This document shows, in pieces, positions 8,075 to 15,923 of a DNA stretch of 64,000 nucleotides. The notes beneath the pieces are model-generated. The model saw only the letters and a list, made by a program, of their open reading frames with translations. It did no database searches and was not told the origin of the DNA. Numbering within the stretch: position 1 is the first letter of the stretch; every line of letters starts with the position of its first letter. This stretch comes from Winkia neuii (GTDB lineage Bacteria > Actinomycetota > Actinomycetes > Actinomycetales > Actinomycetaceae). A program made the translations under genes and the position numbers. The DNA lies in NCBI RefSeq assembly GCF_029011175.1, contig NZ_CP118946.1, positions 2,153,157 to 2,217,156 on the forward strand, written 5' to 3'.

Positions 8075-8991
8075 TCCGCAAGCTAGTAGCGGGGTTCGGC
8101 TTGGCCTGCCTGGCCGGCCTGGTATGGGGAAGCATTGAAAGACGCTGCCCTACCGTCACTGGCGTCTCTATCAAGGGGCGGGCCGGCGCACCCAGATTGC
8201 GGGTGCTGCAGGTTGCCGACGCCCACCTGTGGCCGTCACAGAGGTGGGAGGTCGACTTCATCGCCTCAGCAGCAGATATCCCATATTCGCTGTGCGTAAA
8301 CACGGGGGACAATTTTTCTGATGGGGGCGCTATGGGCGTTCTTCGTAAAGCTTTTGGTCCGCTACTTAGCGGGCCTGGCGTTTTCACTTTCGGGTCCAAC
8401 GACTATTTTGGCCCGCATTTCAAGAATCCGTTCCGATACTTCTTCGGCACTTCCACCAATGATGACCGACCGGACATACCCGACTTGCCACACCAGCAGC
8501 TCGCTGACTTCTTCACTCAGGGCGGTTGGGCTGACGTGCGTAACAGGTCCGTAGATTTGCAGGTCGAGTCGCTGCCTTCCCGCAACCGCGCCAGTGAGCA
8601 GGTGACAGTTTCGGTGATGGGAGTGGATGATCCTCATATTGGCCGGGACAAGCTGCCCCAGCCGCCCTCGGGGTGGGATGACGCGGTCTTACGCATCGGC
8701 GTGGCGCACGCTCCGTACCGGCGGGTGTTGGATGCCTTTACCGAGGCCGGTGCGGATCTGATCATCTGCGGGCACACCCACGGCGGGCAGGTGCGCCTGC
8801 CGTTTATTGGGGCGCTAGTAAATAATTCGGATATTCCGTTGCGCTACGCTAGCGGGCTGCACGATTGGTATTTTGCGGGTCGCAGGGCCAAACTTTTTGT
8901 GTCTAAGGGGATGGGTACCTCTAAGACCGCGCCGCTACGTTTTTGGTGTCGCCCCGAAATTGCCTTTATAGACATAGTGCCGGACGCCTAG
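8071..8991 (+). CDS. Metallophosphoesterase, membrane-anchored
   Basis: The 306-residue protein is a calcineurin-like phosphoesterase. Metal-binding motifs appear in order: VADAHLW (D-x-H), NTGDNFSDGG (GD), FGSNDYF (the GNHD-equivalent position, GSND in this subgroup) and the C-terminal GHTHGG. A hydrophobic segment at residues 5-20 suggests a membrane anchor or signal. It starts at a TTG that overlaps the ponA2 stop codon by four bases, so it is probably translated by coupling. The ponA2-phosphoesterase pair corresponds to Rv3682-Rv3683. The physiological substrate is unknown; a wall or phospholipid-related role is inferred from context only. Confidence 0.88.
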   Translation: MIRKLVAGFGLACLAGLVWGSIERRCPTVTGVSIKGRAGAPRLRVLQVADAHLWPSQRWEVDFIASAADIPYSLCVNTGDNFSDGGAMGVLRKAFGPLLSGPGVFTFGSNDYFGPHFKNPFRYFFGTSTNDDRPDIPDLPHQQLADFFTQGGWADVRNRSVDLQVESLPSRNRASEQVTVSVMGVDDPHIGRDKLPQPPSGWDDAVLRIGVAHAPYRRVLDAFTEAGADLIICGHTHGGQVRLPFIGALVNNSDIPLRYASGLHDWYFAGRRAKLFVSKGMGTSKTAPLRFWCRPEIAFIDIVPDA

Positions 8992-9127
8992 CTGCCACTA
9001 CTCGATTACTAATCTGGGAAATGGTCTGCTTGACGATCCCGTAAAGGCCGGTCTGTTCAAAGGCCTCTGCAGCGTCCTGCACTTTTGCTTCGGCAATCTG
9101 GCGCCACCATTTGCCTATTACGCTCAC
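8966..9127 (-). CDS. Possible small protein, 53 residues, coupled ORF 2
   Basis: This minus-strand ORF starts with GTG at 9127 and begins MSVIGKWWRQIAEAKVQDAA. It is helical and amphipathic with no recognisable family. Its start overlaps the stop of the ORF before it by four bases (GTGA), and its 3' end overlaps the convergent phosphoesterase gene by 26 bp. The coupling and non-random composition argue for a real gene; the short length and lack of a strong ribosome binding site argue against it. Confidence 0.35.
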   Translation of the reverse strand: MSVIGKWWRQIAEAKVQDAAEAFEQTGLYGIVKQTISQISNRVVAARRPALCL

Positions 9128-9267
9128 TCAGAACTGCCGGCGATCTTCGCTAGGGCGGCGAGCGCCAAGAGGATCACCAAATCTACCGTTAACACAGGGG
9201 TAACTATCGACTGCAGAACACCATCAGCTAGCACACTGCGCACAACTGCCCCGCCGAGCGCCCACAC
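9124..9267 (-). CDS. Possible small membrane protein, 47 residues, coupled ORF 1
   Basis: This minus-strand ORF starts with GTG at 9267 and holds one strongly hydrophobic segment (LTVDLVILLALAALAKIAG, residues 26-44), suggesting a single membrane helix. Its stop overlaps the start of the following small ORF (GTGA). No family is recognised. The pair could also be the remains of one gene split by a frame change. Confidence 0.35.
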   Translation of the reverse strand: MWALGGAVVRSVLADGVLQSIVTPVLTVDLVILLALAALAKIAGSSE

Positions 9268-9626
9268 TGCCCTTTAGTCACCACACGATTAGGCATTTCC
9301 CTACACCTAAGACCGACACCGGCAGCCTCTATCTTATTTCTTGTATAGATTGCCATTTAGTTACATTATTAGACGCCAACCGCATAGAATCATATCTTCT
9401 AAAATCAATTCACCCATCTGAGATTTTGTTTTACTATCCACCATAGAAAAACTCATTTACAGTCACGTCGCCCACACCTATATATTCGCAATATCTAATT
9501 ACTTAGAGTTACCAGTAGCTAGTCTTTGACCTGCTGCGTTGCTAGTATTATTTACTGCCATTCTGCGTTTTAGTTAATAAGACGGCCTTTGGTTTTCCAT
9601 TCTTCTTCGAATCAAGAAAAGGAAAA
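9268..9626. other. AT-rich gene-free region upstream of the surface protein
   Basis: No convincing ORF is present. The stretch from about 9300 to 9625 is clearly richer in A and T than the GC-rich surroundings, with runs such as TTTTAGTTAATAAG near 9570. It ends with the ribosome binding site AAAAGGAAAA directly before the surface-protein ATG, so it must carry that promoter, but I cannot pick -10/-35 hexamers with confidence. Confidence 0.6.
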
Positions 9627-10094
9627 ATGAATACTTATAAAGTGAAAGCAGGTAGCCTGCTTAGGTATAAACGATTCCTAAGTGTTGCGCTTGCAGGCGC
9701 GCTGGCTACGTCTGCGTTTCCTCTGACCGCTCAGGTAGCAGATAAGCCTGCAAATAAACCTAATCCAGACACCGTTCTTGAGGCACCCGAAAAGACCTAC
9801 GATGGCTACACCAAAGCACTACAGGACTTGCCTGAAACGGTAAAGAACAACCCGCTATCTGGCGACGCGTTCAACGCCGAAGCGGGTAAGCTGAACATGA
9901 TGCCCGGCGCGATCACCGAAGTAAACAACCTTGGTGGCTGGAACGCCATTAACGGCGGTAAGCTTACCGTTGCCCGCGCCCGCGAGGATAGACTCTACGT
10001 CAACTCTGTTGTTGGTTCTGCAATTGAAAAAGTTCGACCGCCAAACTGCGGTACTTTATGGACGAGCAGGCTACCGGCAAGAACCCGTATCTGA
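9627..10094 (+). pseudogene. N-terminal part of a frameshifted LPxTG surface protein
   Basis: This frame encodes the export signal and mature N-terminus of the protein that continues at 10058-13240. A basic start (MNTYKVKAGSLLRYKR) is followed by a hydrophobic core (FLSVALAGALATSAF) and a likely signal-peptidase region before ADKPANKP. Coding sense in this frame ends at about 10031, in a run of five A. The expected continuation (EKFDRQTAVLY) lies in the +1 frame, and from about 10057 coding continues in the next +1 frame (MDEQATGKNPY). The last 20 residues of this ORF are thus out-of-frame translation. Either the gene is broken, or the sequence has two one-base insertions. Confidence 0.75.
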
Positions 10095-13000
10095 TTGCGC
10101 TAGGTCGAGCCTGGGACGCTTACGGCCGGGACACGAAGGCCGAACAGATTGACGGTACAGGTTTCGTAAAACCGTTCTACGGGATTGAGCGCAGTTTCAA
10201 GGCGTACTCCCCTAATTTCGGCAGCCAGGTAGTTGTAAAATTCGCCACCGGCTCTTTGGCGCAGACCAGCCGCGCGGCCGGTTACACCGTGCGCGTGCTG
10301 GCAACAAAGGATGGGGCAGAGGAGAAGGTTTACTCCGCTTCTTTCAACCCTCAGGAGAACGCAAAGACAGATGATTACAAGGTAAAGGCGATTGGCGGCG
10401 GAAGCGGCCAACCCATTTTCTTCGACACTCCTGCTGACAAGGCAGAGATTGATAATGGTACCGCTATCGAATACACCCACGGCGGCAAGAAGATGTGGGC
10501 AAAGCAGTTTGGCCTGACTCCTGCGCCGGACCTAAATGGAGTCAGGTCTGGCGATACCGGCCTATTCACCTCTAAACCAATCACCCTGAAAAAGGGCGTG
10601 ACCGACTACAAGGTACAGATCACCCCAGATTTCGACCAAAATAATGGGGTAGCTGAAAACTTTAAGGACCATCATCTCCAATCATTGCAGCGGAATCCAA
10701 GGCATTTTGTGACGCCCCTGTTTAGCGACTTCAACATTGATCAAAAGACCGATCTGACTGCGAAGGAACTTCTGCGAGCCCAGGTTGAGGCTCTGAAGGC
10801 GAAGCGCGCCGAATACATTGCTGACAAGTCGACTCCGTCCATCGCGAAGTTGGATGCTGCTATCGAGCTTGCAGAGAAGGCTCTTGGCCCCAAAGATGCC
10901 AAGCCGGCTGCCGAAGGTACCAAGCCGGCTGCCGAAATTATCAAGCCGGCTGCCGAATACAAGGCTCTGGGGAAGTCTATTGATACGGCAAAAAAGCAGC
11001 TGATCGACATCAAGGAAGCCCTCGCGGCCGTTAATGCTGAAAAGGAAAAGAAGACGGCCGAAATCGATAAAGCTACGGGCGCGTTGGATGCAGACAAGGC
11101 CGAAGCAAAGAAGGCTGCTGAAGCTGCCGCAGAAAAAGCGATAGCTGCCATCAAGAATGTTGCCGAAAAGGAATCTCTGCCAAAGACTACAGAAGACGGC
11201 GTCAACGCAATCAAGGCGATCACCGTTTCCAACAAGGACGCGTTGACGGCTAAAGTTGCTGACGATGCAGCATTCCGGCAGACTCCTAGCTACGTGAACG
11301 CAGACGAACACAACTTCTTGAACTCTGACGGCACTCCCAACACCGACAAGAACAAGAAGGCGCCCGAACACGTCGCCGCCTACCAGAAAGCTCTGGAAGA
11401 AGCACAGAAAGTTCTAGACAATCCGACCGCTACCCAGGCCCAGGTTGACAAGGCCCTTGCAGACCTAAACAAGACCCGCAAGGACATTGAAGACAACTAC
11501 GCTACCGATCTGGAGCCCCTGAAGACGTCTGTCAACACCAACGGTGGGGTCGACCACAGCGAACCTATCTACGTGAATGCCACTCCGGAAGAACAGCAGG
11601 CATACGACAAGGCTAAGCAGGCAGCCGACGATCTACTCAAGGATCCGAAGGCCACGCAGACCCAGGTCAACAACGCCAAGAAAGCCCTCGACGATACCAA
11701 GGCTGCTCTAGATAAGCATCCGACTGACAAGACGAAGCTTTCGGCACAGTTCAACGCCAGCGTGGATAGCAATCCAGATTCTCCGAGCGTGTTCTACAAG
11801 AACGCTAAGGATCCTGCCTACCAGCCTCCTGAAGGGGTAGACAAAGAGGCAGCTAAGGGCTACGCCGACGCCTACGACAAGGCTCTGGACGCCGCCAAGA
11901 AGGCCCTTGCAGCCCCGAAGGCATCCCAGCAGCAGGTTGATGCGGCACTGGAAGCGCTGAAGGCCGCTGAAGATAATCTGCACAAGCTATCTTCTGATCC
12001 CACTGACCTAGTGCGCGCCCATGAGGAAACCCTATCTGCCGATCAGTTGCCCGCCTTCAAGAACCTGCAGGAAAAGGCCAAGAAGGAAGGCGCCGATTCC
12101 CAGGCTGCTAAGGATCTAGCTGCGTACAAGGACGCACTGGACAAGGCAAGCAACCTGCTGCTGCAGTTCGCTGGCCCCACTAACCAGCATCCGGCACAGA
12201 AGGATATTGAAGCTGCCAAGGCAGCTCTGAAGGCTGCTCGCGACCTGATCGATCCATACGCGACCGACACTCGCGCACTGCAAAACGCAGCCAACCAGGA
12301 AGCCTCTGTAAAGGCTTCCCCTGCCTACGCCAACGCTAAAGCCGCCGCGTACTTGGGCAAGGACGGCAAGCCGGATGCGGAAAAGAACAAGCAGGCCAAG
12401 AACGCTAAGGACGCATACGACAAGGCGCTCGAAAAGGATCTTGAAGTACTCGGCAACCCGAAGGCTACGCAGGCAGAGGTAGATGCCGCCACGGACGCTC
12501 TGAAGGATGCCGAAGATGCGCTTGCACCTTTTGCAACCGACGCTTCCAAGCTGGCCGCCCAGGTTGCTGGTGCTACCTCCTTCGAAGAGTCTGCGCAGTT
12601 CGTCAACGCTCTAGCAGCTAAGGACGGCGAGAAAGAAAACGCTGATGTAGCTGCCTACAAGAATGCGCTCAGGGACGCGAAGGCCACCTTGGCAAACCCG
12701 AAGGCTACCCAGGTAGAAGTCGATAAGGCTCTGGCTGCCCTAAAGGCTGCTGAAGACAAGATTGTGAAGAACTACCCGACCGATCCGTCTAAGCTCCAGC
12801 GTGAAGCGGACAAGGCTGCCGAACTGCAGAAGGGTCACGACTTCGCTGCTGCCCTGAAGAACGCATCCACTAAGGACTCGGCCAAGGCCTACCAGGACGC
12901 CCTAGCAGCCGCGAAGACGGTCCTTGCCAACAAGAACGCCACCCAGGCTGATGTTGATCGGGCCCTGAACGCTCTGAAGGCCGCCGGCGCTGCCCTAAAG

Positions 13001-13240
13001 AAGGCTGAAGAAAACCCAGGCGCAGACCAGGGTGCAGCCACCGCAAGTACTGAAGGTTCACACCAGGCTGGAACTACCGCGGACACCGCTGCGCCCAAGG
13101 CACAGCATGTTGTCCGCACCATCAAGACCAACGCCACCGAGCTGCCCGCAACCGGTAGCGCAGCGGCAATGCTCTTGATTATCTCTTGTGCCCTTATTGG
13201 TGCAGGTGCCCTTGCGATTCGTCGCCAAAAGGGTAACTAG
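10058..13240 (+). CDS. LPxTG-anchored surface protein with FIVAR-like repeats (main part)
   Basis: The 1060-residue frame has no signal peptide or ribosome binding site of its own, so it belongs to the preceding ORF. After a non-repetitive domain (about 300 residues) comes a Lys/Ala/Glu-rich helical region with three KPAAE units, then seven repeats with the core PKATQxQVDxALxALKxAED, typical of FIVAR-like modules of wall-associated adhesins. The C-terminus is a full sortase signal: LPATG (13142-13156), a hydrophobic helix and the basic tail RRQKGN. The intact protein would be exported and linked to peptidoglycan. The ligand is unknown and no sortase gene lies in the window. A hairpin terminator follows. 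Confidence 0.85.
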   Translation: MDEQATGKNPYLIALGRAWDAYGRDTKAEQIDGTGFVKPFYGIERSFKAYSPNFGSQVVVKFATGSLAQTSRAAGYTVRVLATKDGAEEKVYSASFNPQENAKTDDYKVKAIGGGSGQPIFFDTPADKAEIDNGTAIEYTHGGKKMWAKQFGLTPAPDLNGVRSGDTGLFTSKPITLKKGVTDYKVQITPDFDQNNGVAENFKDHHLQSLQRNPRHFVTPLFSDFNIDQKTDLTAKELLRAQVEALKAKRAEYIADKSTPSIAKLDAAIELAEKALGPKDAKPAAEGTKPAAEIIKPAAEYKALGKSIDTAKKQLIDIKEALAAVNAEKEKKTAEIDKATGALDADKAEAKKAAEAAAEKAIAAIKNVAEKESLPKTTEDGVNAIKAITVSNKDALTAKVADDAAFRQTPSYVNADEHNFLNSDGTPNTDKNKKAPEHVAAYQKALEEAQKVLDNPTATQAQVDKALADLNKTRKDIEDNYATDLEPLKTSVNTNGGVDHSEPIYVNATPEEQQAYDKAKQAADDLLKDPKATQTQVNNAKKALDDTKAALDKHPTDKTKLSAQFNASVDSNPDSPSVFYKNAKDPAYQPPEGVDKEAAKGYADAYDKALDAAKKALAAPKASQQQVDAALEALKAAEDNLHKLSSDPTDLVRAHEETLSADQLPAFKNLQEKAKKEGADSQAAKDLAAYKDALDKASNLLLQFAGPTNQHPAQKDIEAAKAALKAARDLIDPYATDTRALQNAANQEASVKASPAYANAKAAAYLGKDGKPDAEKNKQAKNAKDAYDKALEKDLEVLGNPKATQAEVDAATDALKDAEDALAPFATDASKLAAQVAGATSFEESAQFVNALAAKDGEKENADVAAYKNALRDAKATLANPKATQVEVDKALAALKAAEDKIVKNYPTDPSKLQREADKAAELQKGHDFAAALKNASTKDSAKAYQDALAAAKTVLANKNATQADVDRALNALKAAGAALKKAEENPGADQGAATASTEGSHQAGTTADTAAPKAQHVVRTIKTNATELPATGSAAAMLLIISCALIGAGALAIRRQKGN
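10901..10957 (+). repeat. Tandem 21-bp repeat encoding KPAAE units
   Basis: The 15-base unit AAGCCGGCTGCCGAA occurs at 10901, 10922 and 10943 with a period of 21 bases, each followed by a divergent six-base spacer. It encodes three KPAAE units in the linker between the N-terminal domain and the helical repeats of the surface protein. The number of copies could vary by slippage without changing frame. Confidence 0.85.
11400..13020 (+). repeat. Seven FIVAR-like protein repeats
   Basis: The core motif (N/D/A)P(K/T)A(T/S)Qx(Q/E)V(D/N) followed by a K-A-A-E-D-rich helix recurs about every 65-95 residues, near nucleotide positions 11421, 11641, 11911, 12190, 12460, 12700 and 12930. The fourth unit (HPAQKDIEAAK) is the most divergent. 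DNA identity between units is moderate, so this is an old duplication rather than a recent one. Confidence 0.7.
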
Positions 13241-13260
13241 TTAGGTACAGATAACTAGAA

Positions 13261-13300
13261 AGAAAGCCCCGCGTGACGTCCCAAATGTTACGTGGGGCTT
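13261..13300 (+). terminator. Hairpin terminator after the surface protein
   Basis: AAAGCCCC (13261-13268) pairs with GGGGCTTT (13292-13299), and further partial pairing continues inwards. The 20-base distance from the stop codon and the T-rich end of the stem fit an intrinsic terminator. Confidence 0.75.
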
Positions 13301-13323
13301 TCCCATACCCAGCACCCAGCAAA

Positions 13324-13351
13324 ATAGGCGAGAGCTCTAGCTCTGGCCTAT
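13324..13351. repeat. Inverted repeat sharing a 10-mer with the next hairpin
   Basis: The arms ATAGGCGAGAGCT and AGCTCTGGCCTAT pair over 13 positions with one mismatch and a 2-base loop. The ten bases GGCGAGAGCT recur in the larger hairpin at 13408-13451. No gene lies here; the two elements may be related terminator-like structures. Confidence 0.5.
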
Positions 13352-13407
13352 AAATCAACCAGGGCGGAACATTGGCCGCTTTGCTCCCTACTACCCCACC
13401 CTCGCTC

Positions 13408-13451
13408 AGTGCAAGAAAGGCGAGAGCTTTCGCTCTCGCCTTTCTTGCACT
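13408..13451 (-). terminator. Long perfect hairpin downstream of tRNA-Pro
   Basis: A 20-bp perfect stem (13408-13427 with 13432-13451) closes on the 4-base loop TTTC. On the minus strand it starts four bases after the CCA end of tRNA-Pro, the expected place for its terminator. It lacks a following T-run, but the outer stem reads CTTTCTTGC, as found in some high-GC terminators. Confidence 0.65.
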
Positions 13452-13453
13452 CA

Positions 13454-13531
<78 letters not shown>

Positions 13532-13598
13532 TGGCTCACAAAAGCATATCCTACAAAACTCCAAAGCTGAAAATTATTCCACAGTCAAACACGCCACA

Positions 13599-13922
13599 CT
13601 ATGCCAGTACCTGCCCTAACACCCAGAAAGCACCAACTCCAACTACGATCGACACCAGCGCATTAGCCCACCGCCAATGCACCAAAGCAGTAACAACAAT
13701 GCCTCCCAAAGCAGGCAACCATGATGCCAACACCCCAAACTTCACACCCGAAACCGTGAAAGTCACCAGAATTACCATCACCCCCAGCGGCATCGTCTGC
13801 GCAACAATGCGCATCAGCTCCGAATCACGCACCCTACGCAACGCCACAAAAGGTACGCCGCGCAGAGAATAGGTCACCCCAAAAATTACCGCCAGAGCCG
13901 CGGCCACATACCCATAATTCAC
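13599..13922 (-). CDS. azlD: AzlD-family branched-chain amino acid exporter subunit
   Basis: The 107-residue protein has about three to four hydrophobic helices and the AzlD-type segment FVALRRVRDSELMRIVAQTMPLGVM. AzlD is the small partner of AzlC; together they export branched-chain amino acids or analogues. Its ATG overlaps the azlC stop by four bases (ATGA), so the pair is translationally coupled, azlC first. The real substrate is inferred from the family only. Confidence 0.88.
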   Translation of the reverse strand: MNYGYVAAALAVIFGVTYSLRGVPFVALRRVRDSELMRIVAQTMPLGVMVILVTFTVSGVKFGVLASWLPALGGIVVTALVHWRWANALVSIVVGVGAFWVLGQVLA

Positions 13923-14605
13923 TTCGCCCTCCGCAACCTAAACCACGCATTAGCCAAAATCAGCACCGTGAATAAGCCCAGCGCAACCACTAGCATCTGC
14001 TCCCGCGCAAACAGCACCCCCGCTAAGGCGCACCCAAACGCAGCAATCCCGATCCCCCACTGGCGGTTTTGCTTGTAAGCATCTACCGCCAACGTCACAA
14101 ACAGGGCCGTCAGAGCAAAACCCAAAAAATTAGTATCGAAAGAAAGCAGGTTACCCACCAGGGCGCCAGCCGCCACACCCATCACCCAATACGCCTGGCA
14201 GAGTGCTTCCGTAGTAACCACCTGCACGCCACTGAGCGTGCCTGCAGGACGCGGCGCAAGTAGCGCGTACGCCTCATCGGTGAGCGCATGCACCCCATAC
14301 AGCCTTCCCGCCAAAGAACGAACCCGATGTAACGGAAACGAAAGACCATAAAACAGGTGCCTGAAGTTCACAAAGAAAGTTGTAACAGCGATCTGCGGTA
14401 GCGACACCCCAGTAAGGATTAGACCCACCGCAGTAAACTCCATCGAACCCGCATAAATAACGATCGAGGAGACAACCGCCAGCCACACCGGGAATCCCTG
14501 CGTAACCGCAAACACGCCAAACGCAAACCCCAGTGGTACATATCCCAGCCCCACCACGTAAGTGTCCCGTAGAGCCTTTTTGACCTCGACAACAGATCCC
14601 GCCAT
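13919..14605 (-). CDS. azlC: AzlC-family branched-chain amino acid exporter permease
   Basis: The 228-residue polytopic membrane protein begins with a short cytoplasmic helix and the family segment VVGLGYVPLGFAFGVFAVTQ, then VIYAGSMEFTAVGLILTG and the NFRHLFYGLSFPLHRV loop, all characteristic of AzlC. It forms the large subunit of the AzlCD exporter with the overlapping downstream azlD. The divergent gene on the right (14744) leaves 138 bp for both promoters. Confidence 0.92.
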   Translation of the reverse strand: MAGSVVEVKKALRDTYVVGLGYVPLGFAFGVFAVTQGFPVWLAVVSSIVIYAGSMEFTAVGLILTGVSLPQIAVTTFFVNFRHLFYGLSFPLHRVRSLAGRLYGVHALTDEAYALLAPRPAGTLSGVQVVTTEALCQAYWVMGVAAGALVGNLLSFDTNFLGFALTALFVTLAVDAYKQNRQWGIGIAAFGCALAGVLFAREQMLVVALGLFTVLILANAWFRLRRAK

Positions 14606-14743
14606 GAGCCAACACTAAACGAGGCGGATGCACTAGCGCAGCAAAAGCCACGATGCGGCAAAAGGAAAATCGTTACATAACTGGAACTATTTTGCCAGCT
14701 TCTTGTTACCGGACTTTATGGATGCTCCGCTAAAGTGGACACG

Positions 14744-15919
14744 ATGACAGACAATCCGCAAGCCCCGAAGAGACGTTCACTTAGCGAACGGCAAGCAGAG
14801 CTGGGCAGCCACTCCAGCCGCGGAGTAGTCTCTCAAGAAAGCGCGATCAGTGGCGGAGGAGTAACCTCCACACCGTACACCGGACAGATCCCCAAAATTA
14901 CCGACGAGTACATGAACCCTCAAGTAAAAGAGGGTTTAGGGGTTGCTACTACCGGCATGATGCGGGCTATCAAACCCACCACATCCGTGCCTGCCAAAGC
15001 ACAAAAACCAACCCCGATTCCGGCCGCCCCAAAACGCGCTAATAGCACCCGGCAACTGCCTGCGGACCAGCTGGGCGAAAGCCGACTAAAACCGACGGGA
15101 TGGCTACCTGACCATTACGCTGCCTTCTCGCTTGCACTAATCCCATTCGTAGTGGGCATGCTGCTAGCACAGCCCAGTTGGGAACACATTCCCCTATTGG
15201 CGCTGTGGATCGTGTCATTCATGTGCTTCAACGCGATCGGCCTGTGGCTGCGCTCCAATCTAGACCACAGCTACTGGGCGCCCGCCCGCACCTATTCAGC
15301 AATAAGCGCGGTACTTGCAGTAGTGAACCTGATCGTCAGCCCATACCTGACCGAATGGACGGTAGTCTTCCTTCCTTTTGCCGTCACAGCAGCATGGCAA
15401 TGCTTCACCCACAATTGGCGCACCCCTCTTACCAGGCTGTGCACCGTTTGCGCCTCCTCGCTAATGACATTGGTGGCCTATGACGTAGGCACCGGATTTT
15501 CCCGCCCAGAATGGGTGCCAGACTGGTTGCAACATTCTAGTGGACCCATTCCCGGCCAGGGTGCCACCGACCCACAGGTTACTGCCTGCTGGGGTTGGGC
15601 GGGCATGTGCGCGATAACAATGGCTGCAGCATCATTTGCGACCATCACCTACCTGCGCACGCTCGGCCACAAAGGCCTGACCCTGAAATACTTCGTGCCC
15701 GCAGCAGTAATTCACGGCCTCCTGGTTCTTGGGGCAGCGCTCGGATGGGGCTTAGGTAGCTTCAACCTAATCACATTGGCTATCGGTTTGGCCTACGGCA
15801 TTCGCCTGGCCTGCGTTCCGTTAATCCTAAAGAAGTTGACCAAGCCTACTGGAGTCATGCTAGTGGTTTCTGTAGAGACCTCACTATTAGCCCTACTGGG
15901 AGCCTCCCTAGTCTGGTAA
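14744..15919 (+). CDS. Unknown polytopic membrane protein
   Basis: With the ATG at 14744 the protein has 391 residues; a GTG at 14735 would add MDT. Neither start has a strong ribosome binding site. Residues 1-120 are polar, rich in Pro, Ser and Thr, and probably cytoplasmic and disordered. The rest contains about eight hydrophobic helices, including LIPFVVGMLLAQ and AAVIHGLLVLGAALGWGLGS. I do not recognise the family. It is convergent with the lipase-like gene at 15924, with only four bases between the stops. Confidence 0.7.
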   Translation: MTDNPQAPKRRSLSERQAELGSHSSRGVVSQESAISGGGVTSTPYTGQIPKITDEYMNPQVKEGLGVATTGMMRAIKPTTSVPAKAQKPTPIPAAPKRANSTRQLPADQLGESRLKPTGWLPDHYAAFSLALIPFVVGMLLAQPSWEHIPLLALWIVSFMCFNAIGLWLRSNLDHSYWAPARTYSAISAVLAVVNLIVSPYLTEWTVVFLPFAVTAAWQCFTHNWRTPLTRLCTVCASSLMTLVAYDVGTGFSRPEWVPDWLQHSSGPIPGQGATDPQVTACWGWAGMCAITMAAASFATITYLRTLGHKGLTLKYFVPAAVIHGLLVLGAALGWGLGSFNLITLAIGLAYGIRLACVPLILKKLTKPTGVMLVVSVETSLLALLGASLVW

Positions 15920-15923
15920 TTGC

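Noticed and set aside
10682..11371. A 229-codon minus-strand open frame in the surface-protein gene
   Set aside because: The plus strand encodes clear helical repeats and a sortase signal; the opposite frame is an antisense shadow.
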